Both the position numbers and the translations under genes were made by a program. The notes beneath the pieces were generated by a model. The model did not search any database. It was given only the letters and a program-made list of their open reading frames with translations, and was not told where the DNA came from. Of a DNA stretch of 22,449 nt, positions 19,400 through 22,449 are shown one piece after another (the stretch's first letter is position 1; each line of letters opens with the position of its first letter). Origin of the DNA: Hemicentrotus pulcherrimus (taxonomy: Eukaryota; Echinodermata; Echinoidea; Camarodonta; Strongylocentrotidae); NCBI GenBank assembly GCA_003118195.1, contig BEXV01001710.1, positions 73,327 to 95,775 of the forward strand, read 5' to 3'.

Positions 19400-20305
19400 C
19401 TGCGTGACGCGGTTAACCTTCACCCCCATGCAGATATGACTATTTAAACATTAAACCCCATTCACATATGACGTGTTAAACTAAAGTCCGTTCAGATATG
19501 AAGCGGTAAACCTTAAGCCTCATTCACATATGACGTGGTAAACCTTAAACCACATTCAGGTATGACACGGTAAACCTTAATCCCGTTCACATATGGCGTG
19601 CTTAACCATAAAGCTCCATTCTGATATGATGGGGGTAAGCAACAAACCTCAAGCTCCATTCAGATAAGACGCGGTAAACCTTAAGCCCGTTTTGATATGA
19701 TGGGGTAAACCTATAGCCTCATTCACATATGACGCGGTAAATTTTAAGTATCATTCACATATGGCTTGTTAAACCTTAATTATTATTTTCATATGACGCA
19801 GTAAACTTTAAGCCTCATTCCAATATGACGCCGTAAACTATAACCCCGTTCAGATATGAAGTGGTAAACCTATAGCCTCATTCACATATGGCCTGGTAAA
19901 CCTTTATTCTAATTCACATATGACGCAGTAAACGTTAAGCCTCAATCAGGTATGAAACGGTAAACCTTAATCCCGTTCAGATATGACGTGCTAAACCTTA
20001 AGCCTCATTCAGATATAATGGGTAAACCTATAGCCTCATTCAGATATGACGTGGTTATCGTTAAGTCATATTCACATATGACGTGATTAACATTAAGTCT
20101 TATTCACATATGAAGTAAACATCAAGCCTCATTCACATATGAAGCTTTTAGGCCAATCTACATATAACTTGGTAAACCTTATTTCTAATTCAGATATGAA
20201 GCAGTAATCCTTAAGCGCCATTCTCATATGACGGGGAAACCTTACAGCTCATTCAGATATGATGTAGTAAAGCATTAAACCCCTTTCTGATACGATATGG
20301 TAAAC
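19400..20305 (+). repeat. Minisatellite, ~32-bp unit, about 27 copies
   Basis: The consensus runs roughly CATTCACATATGACG, then CGGTAAACCTTAAGCCT, repeating every 30-34 bases for about 0.9 kb. Copies differ by substitutions and small indels; the ATATGA core and GGTAAACC are the best kept parts. The array lies wholly inside an intron of the UPA-death-domain gene, on the strand opposite to transcription. No frame runs through it. Confidence 0.9.
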
Positions 20306-20600
20306 CACATTTTTTTTTATCATGATGTATTATTGAATTTGTTTTATATTTCTGTATCTTATAAAACCGACCTCAATAAATACGGGCATGTTTTTTTTCT
20401 GCACGCATGCAGTTGCTGTTTTATGGAGAAAAAAAAGCTACGGTTTACTGATTTGAATCTGATTAAGCATTTAGGGTGGAGGTAAAAATATTGTACATCC
20501 TTTTTTTTATCCACTGTGGCGGACCCGGTGTACACAACTTACAAAAATTATCCTTTTTTTTAAATAAAAGGTACCTGATATTGTGATAACCATTTTCTTT

Positions 20601-20815
20601 GGTGTTGTAGTCCAGTGGATAAGTAATCGGACTGCAGATCACATGGTACAGGATTAAAATCCTTGCCATCGTTACAATTATTACCAATACACTCTGGTAA
20701 GAGATTAATCTATGTTTACCACAATCTACCCAGATGAGGTAAATTGGTCCCAGGTAGGATAAGTCCTTCGAATTCGCTGTACCCTGATAAGAATGTGATA
20801 TCACAACAAACATTC
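20601..20815 (+). mobile_element. tRNA-Cys-derived SINE, degenerate
   Basis: The first ~72 bases resemble tRNA-Cys: an A-box-like TAGTCCAGTGGATAAG (20608-20623), an anticodon-arm segment GGACTGCAGATC with anticodon GCA at 20634-20636, and a B-box-like GGATTAAAATCC (20651-20662). The stems no longer pair properly, so it is not a functional tRNA. The following body includes GGTAAATTGGTCCCAGGTAG and GTCCTTCGAATTCGCTGTA, as in a SINE body. The 3' end is uncertain and lies close to the micro-exon donor at 20839. Confidence 0.65.
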
Positions 20816-20844
20816 AATATTAGGGTGAATTGGGTTTTACTTAC

Positions 20845-20878
20845 GCGTCAGTGAGGTTAACACCATAATCTGGTTCCG
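20845..20878 (-). CDS. 34-nt micro-exon of the UPA-death-domain gene
   Basis: The acceptor CTATTAACAACAG and the donor GTAAGT (20839-20844) frame a 34-base exon. Entered in phase 1 it reads EPDYGVNLTD and leaves in phase 2. That is exactly the phase change needed between exon 21419-21572 (ends phase 1) and exon 18491-18783 (starts phase 2). It lengthens the linker between the UPA and death domains by about 11 residues. Skipping it would require the internal acceptor at 18758-18760 (TTTGCTTCAG), which also keeps frame, so two isoforms are possible. Confidence 0.6.
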
Positions 20879-20885
20879 CTGTTGT

Positions 20886-21412
20886 TAATAGAATTTAGGG
20901 AGAGAAAAGACAGTGGAAAAAGCCATAATTTGCATATGTCCAATTCAATATGAATTTTGTTTTTTTCTTTCTCATTCAAACAGTCTATAATTGTATTAGC
21001 AATACAGGAAAGACTGGAAACAAAATGGTAACGAAAAAAAATGATGAATAAAGTTGACACACATTATTTTTTATCTTCCTGTCTTAAATTCTCTAAGATG
21101 AATCAAATAATTTGTTAAATGAACCAATATCGTTGAAAATAACAACATGCATAATAAAGAAGTACAAGAAAATAGTGAGCAAGAAAATTCCAAAACCGGT
21201 CTTACACGGTCTAACACCAATTTACAAGGCTACTGATTAGGGGGGAGGTCTCGATCAAGGCGTAATCTTGTCTCATTGTTTTCCCCTTCTCCTTTCCCTT
21301 TGTTCCCCCTCATCCTTTTCTGTGATTTTCTTCACGAATTGGTTGGGGGAGGGGGTCATGTTCCCCTTTTCCCTGCATTCCCCTGTATCTATTTACACCA
21401 CTGCATATGGGT
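20886..21412. other. Intron of the UPA-death-domain gene
   Basis: Sequence between the micro-exon and the preceding exon is AT-rich, with a pyrimidine-rich block at about 21280-21390 on the plus strand. No other feature was recognised. Confidence 0.5.
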
Positions 21413-21418
21413 ACTTAC

Positions 21419-21572
21419 CTTCTATTGATGTAATGAGGCTTTGTTCTAATAGTGTTGACGTTTCCTGCTGGATTGAGAGATTGAAAGTCTTCTTTCCATC
21501 CTCAATTGGCGAGAACTCGAGCTCAAAGCTCAGGACACTGCTCTCCTCCGCCAGCAGCTTACCAATCAGGAT
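21419..21572 (-). CDS. UPA-domain C-terminal exon
   Basis: A pyrimidine-rich acceptor ending CCTTAAG precedes, and a GTAAGT donor (21413-21418) follows. The exon starts in phase 0 and ends in phase 1. Its 51 codons include ILIGKLLAEESSVLSF, then ELEFSPIEDGKKTFNLSIQQ and ETSTLLEQSLITSIE. The 'F.LEF..IEDG.K.F.L.I' segment matches the last beta-strands of the UPA domain in UNC5-type receptors, just before the linker to the death domain. UPA packs against ZU5 and can mask the death domain; that role is inferred from the family. Confidence 0.6.
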
Positions 21573-22065
21573 CTTAAGGTTTGATGTGGAAGGAAATAAA
21601 CGTTAGAGGCAGTTACACTGAGACATATAAGAGCTTGATTTCACATGGTTGTGAATTCAATTTATCTAGCCAAATACTTAAATAAAATACATTTTACTTG
21701 ATACATTTGTCTCTCTCCACCCAAGAGTAGGCAAGAAGTACCTGACAGAACGAGATTCTTTGAATGATTTTAACCTTACAATTTGTGATGTTTTAAGTCC
21801 CGGACAATTTTTTTTACAAACAATTGACAAACTAAATGGCATCAGTTTGGTAGAATTTGTGCTTGAAACACGAGAATAATCCACAAATTGTATGAAGACG
21901 TTATAGCCAATAACTACATTCATGCTAATACCAATCCAAGAGGGTGCCAAAGGCACCTAAACCTACTATTATTGGCCTGGCTTTAATCTTGATGTCCTAC
22001 GTTCTGAAAGAATTAAACTTAATCAAGCAGTAGATTAATGATGAATTATTGGGATTTTTACTTAC

Positions 22066-22200
22066 TGTTTGTGTCCTCTCTATTAAACCATCACTGAAGC
22101 AAATCAATAGATCGAGTGTCGTTGATTCTACCGAAAACTTGGTTGCCTTCGCCACGGGGCAGAAGGGTTCTGACAACTCTTTTTCGGCTCTCTCGATATC
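22066..22200 (-). CDS. UPA-domain internal exon
   Basis: The acceptor TTTTATCTTAG and donor GTAAGT (22060-22065) enclose exactly 45 codons in phase 0-0. The peptide reads DIERAEKELSEPFCPVAKAT, KFSVESTTLDLLICFSDG and LIERTQT. The 'EKEL.....A..F.V....L.L.I.FSD' pattern follows the UPA domain of UNC5 proteins (EK.LGG.L...P....F.....L.L.I.D). It joins in frame to exon 21419-21572. Earlier exons, probably including the ZU5 domain, must lie beyond the right edge. Orthology among UNC5, UNC5CL and PIDD cannot be decided from this part. Confidence 0.6.
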
Positions 22201-22449
22201 CTAAGATAAAACATGGTCAAAGCTCATATTCAATGGAATAATACAAGAGAAACCTGCTCAAAAATCATTCGAAAGAGTTTAACAAGCTCAGTGGCATGTC
22301 CCCCTCCAACTCTAATCCAACTTTACCATGAAAAGACATTTGTTGACCAATTAATGAATTAAAAATCCATGCAAATAGTTCGTATATTAAAAAAGTTATA
22401 TATTACACATTATCAGTTTGTATATTTTGCAAGACATTGTTTAGTATTC
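22201..22449. other. Intron 5' of the UPA exon, to the window edge
   Basis: AT-rich sequence with a pyrimidine-rich acceptor region next to the exon. No further exon is visible before the window ends. Confidence 0.5.

Noticed and set aside
20601..20672. Functional tRNA-Cys gene
   Set aside because: The acceptor, anticodon and T stems do not pair well, and a SINE-like body follows.
21268..21606. 112-codon plus-strand frame
   Set aside because: It overlaps the UPA exon on the opposite strand and the adjacent pyrimidine-rich intron; no domain or splice logic.

Overview
This is an AT-rich, intron- and repeat-dominated eukaryotic window with no bacterial-type gene organisation. Several things suggest a marine invertebrate, possibly an echinoderm or another invertebrate deuterostome: degenerate CR1/Jockey-type LINEs with microsatellite tails, a tRNA-Cys-derived SINE, many short inverted-repeat DNA elements, and a split UPA plus death-domain gene of the UNC5/PIDD type. 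The taxon is an inference; nothing here is diagnostic of species.

The only convincing host gene lies on the minus strand and enters from beyond the right edge. Four exons chain in consistent splice phase: 22066-22200, 21419-21572, a 34-nt micro-exon at 20845-20878, and 18491-18783. They encode the second half of a UPA domain (the module that follows ZU5 in UNC5, PIDD and ankyrins), a short linker and a full death domain. The upstream part, where a ZU5 domain would be expected, is outside the window. Further left on the same strand are weaker exon candidates (17347-17458, 13750-13845) that may be the 3' end of this gene or part of another one. A possible first exon of an unrelated plus-strand gene lies at 2321-2404.

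The left half (1-5.7 kb) holds a LINE tail, a LINE 3' coding fragment, purine tracts, a 1.1-kb element with inverted repeats of about 47 bp (2968-4088), a TTAA-flanked element (4105-4659) and copies of a hairpin-ended repeat. The middle (5.7-14 kb) holds two broken LINE reverse-transcriptase copies (8040-9000 plus strand; 10655-11870 minus strand), a roughly 125-bp MITE (9218-9345) and an irregular tandem array of about 118-bp units (12617-13335). The right half (14.5-20.8 kb) holds a 1.2-kb element with the same hairpin end, a triplicated 150-bp repeat next to a perfect 17-bp-arm palindrome, a second copy of the TTAA element, a roughly 32-bp minisatellite of about 27 units, and a SINE next to the micro-exon. 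The last three sit in introns of the UPA-death-domain gene.

I found no clear previously undescribed system. The strongest leads are the death-domain gene with its micro-exon and the four inverted-repeat or hairpin element families.
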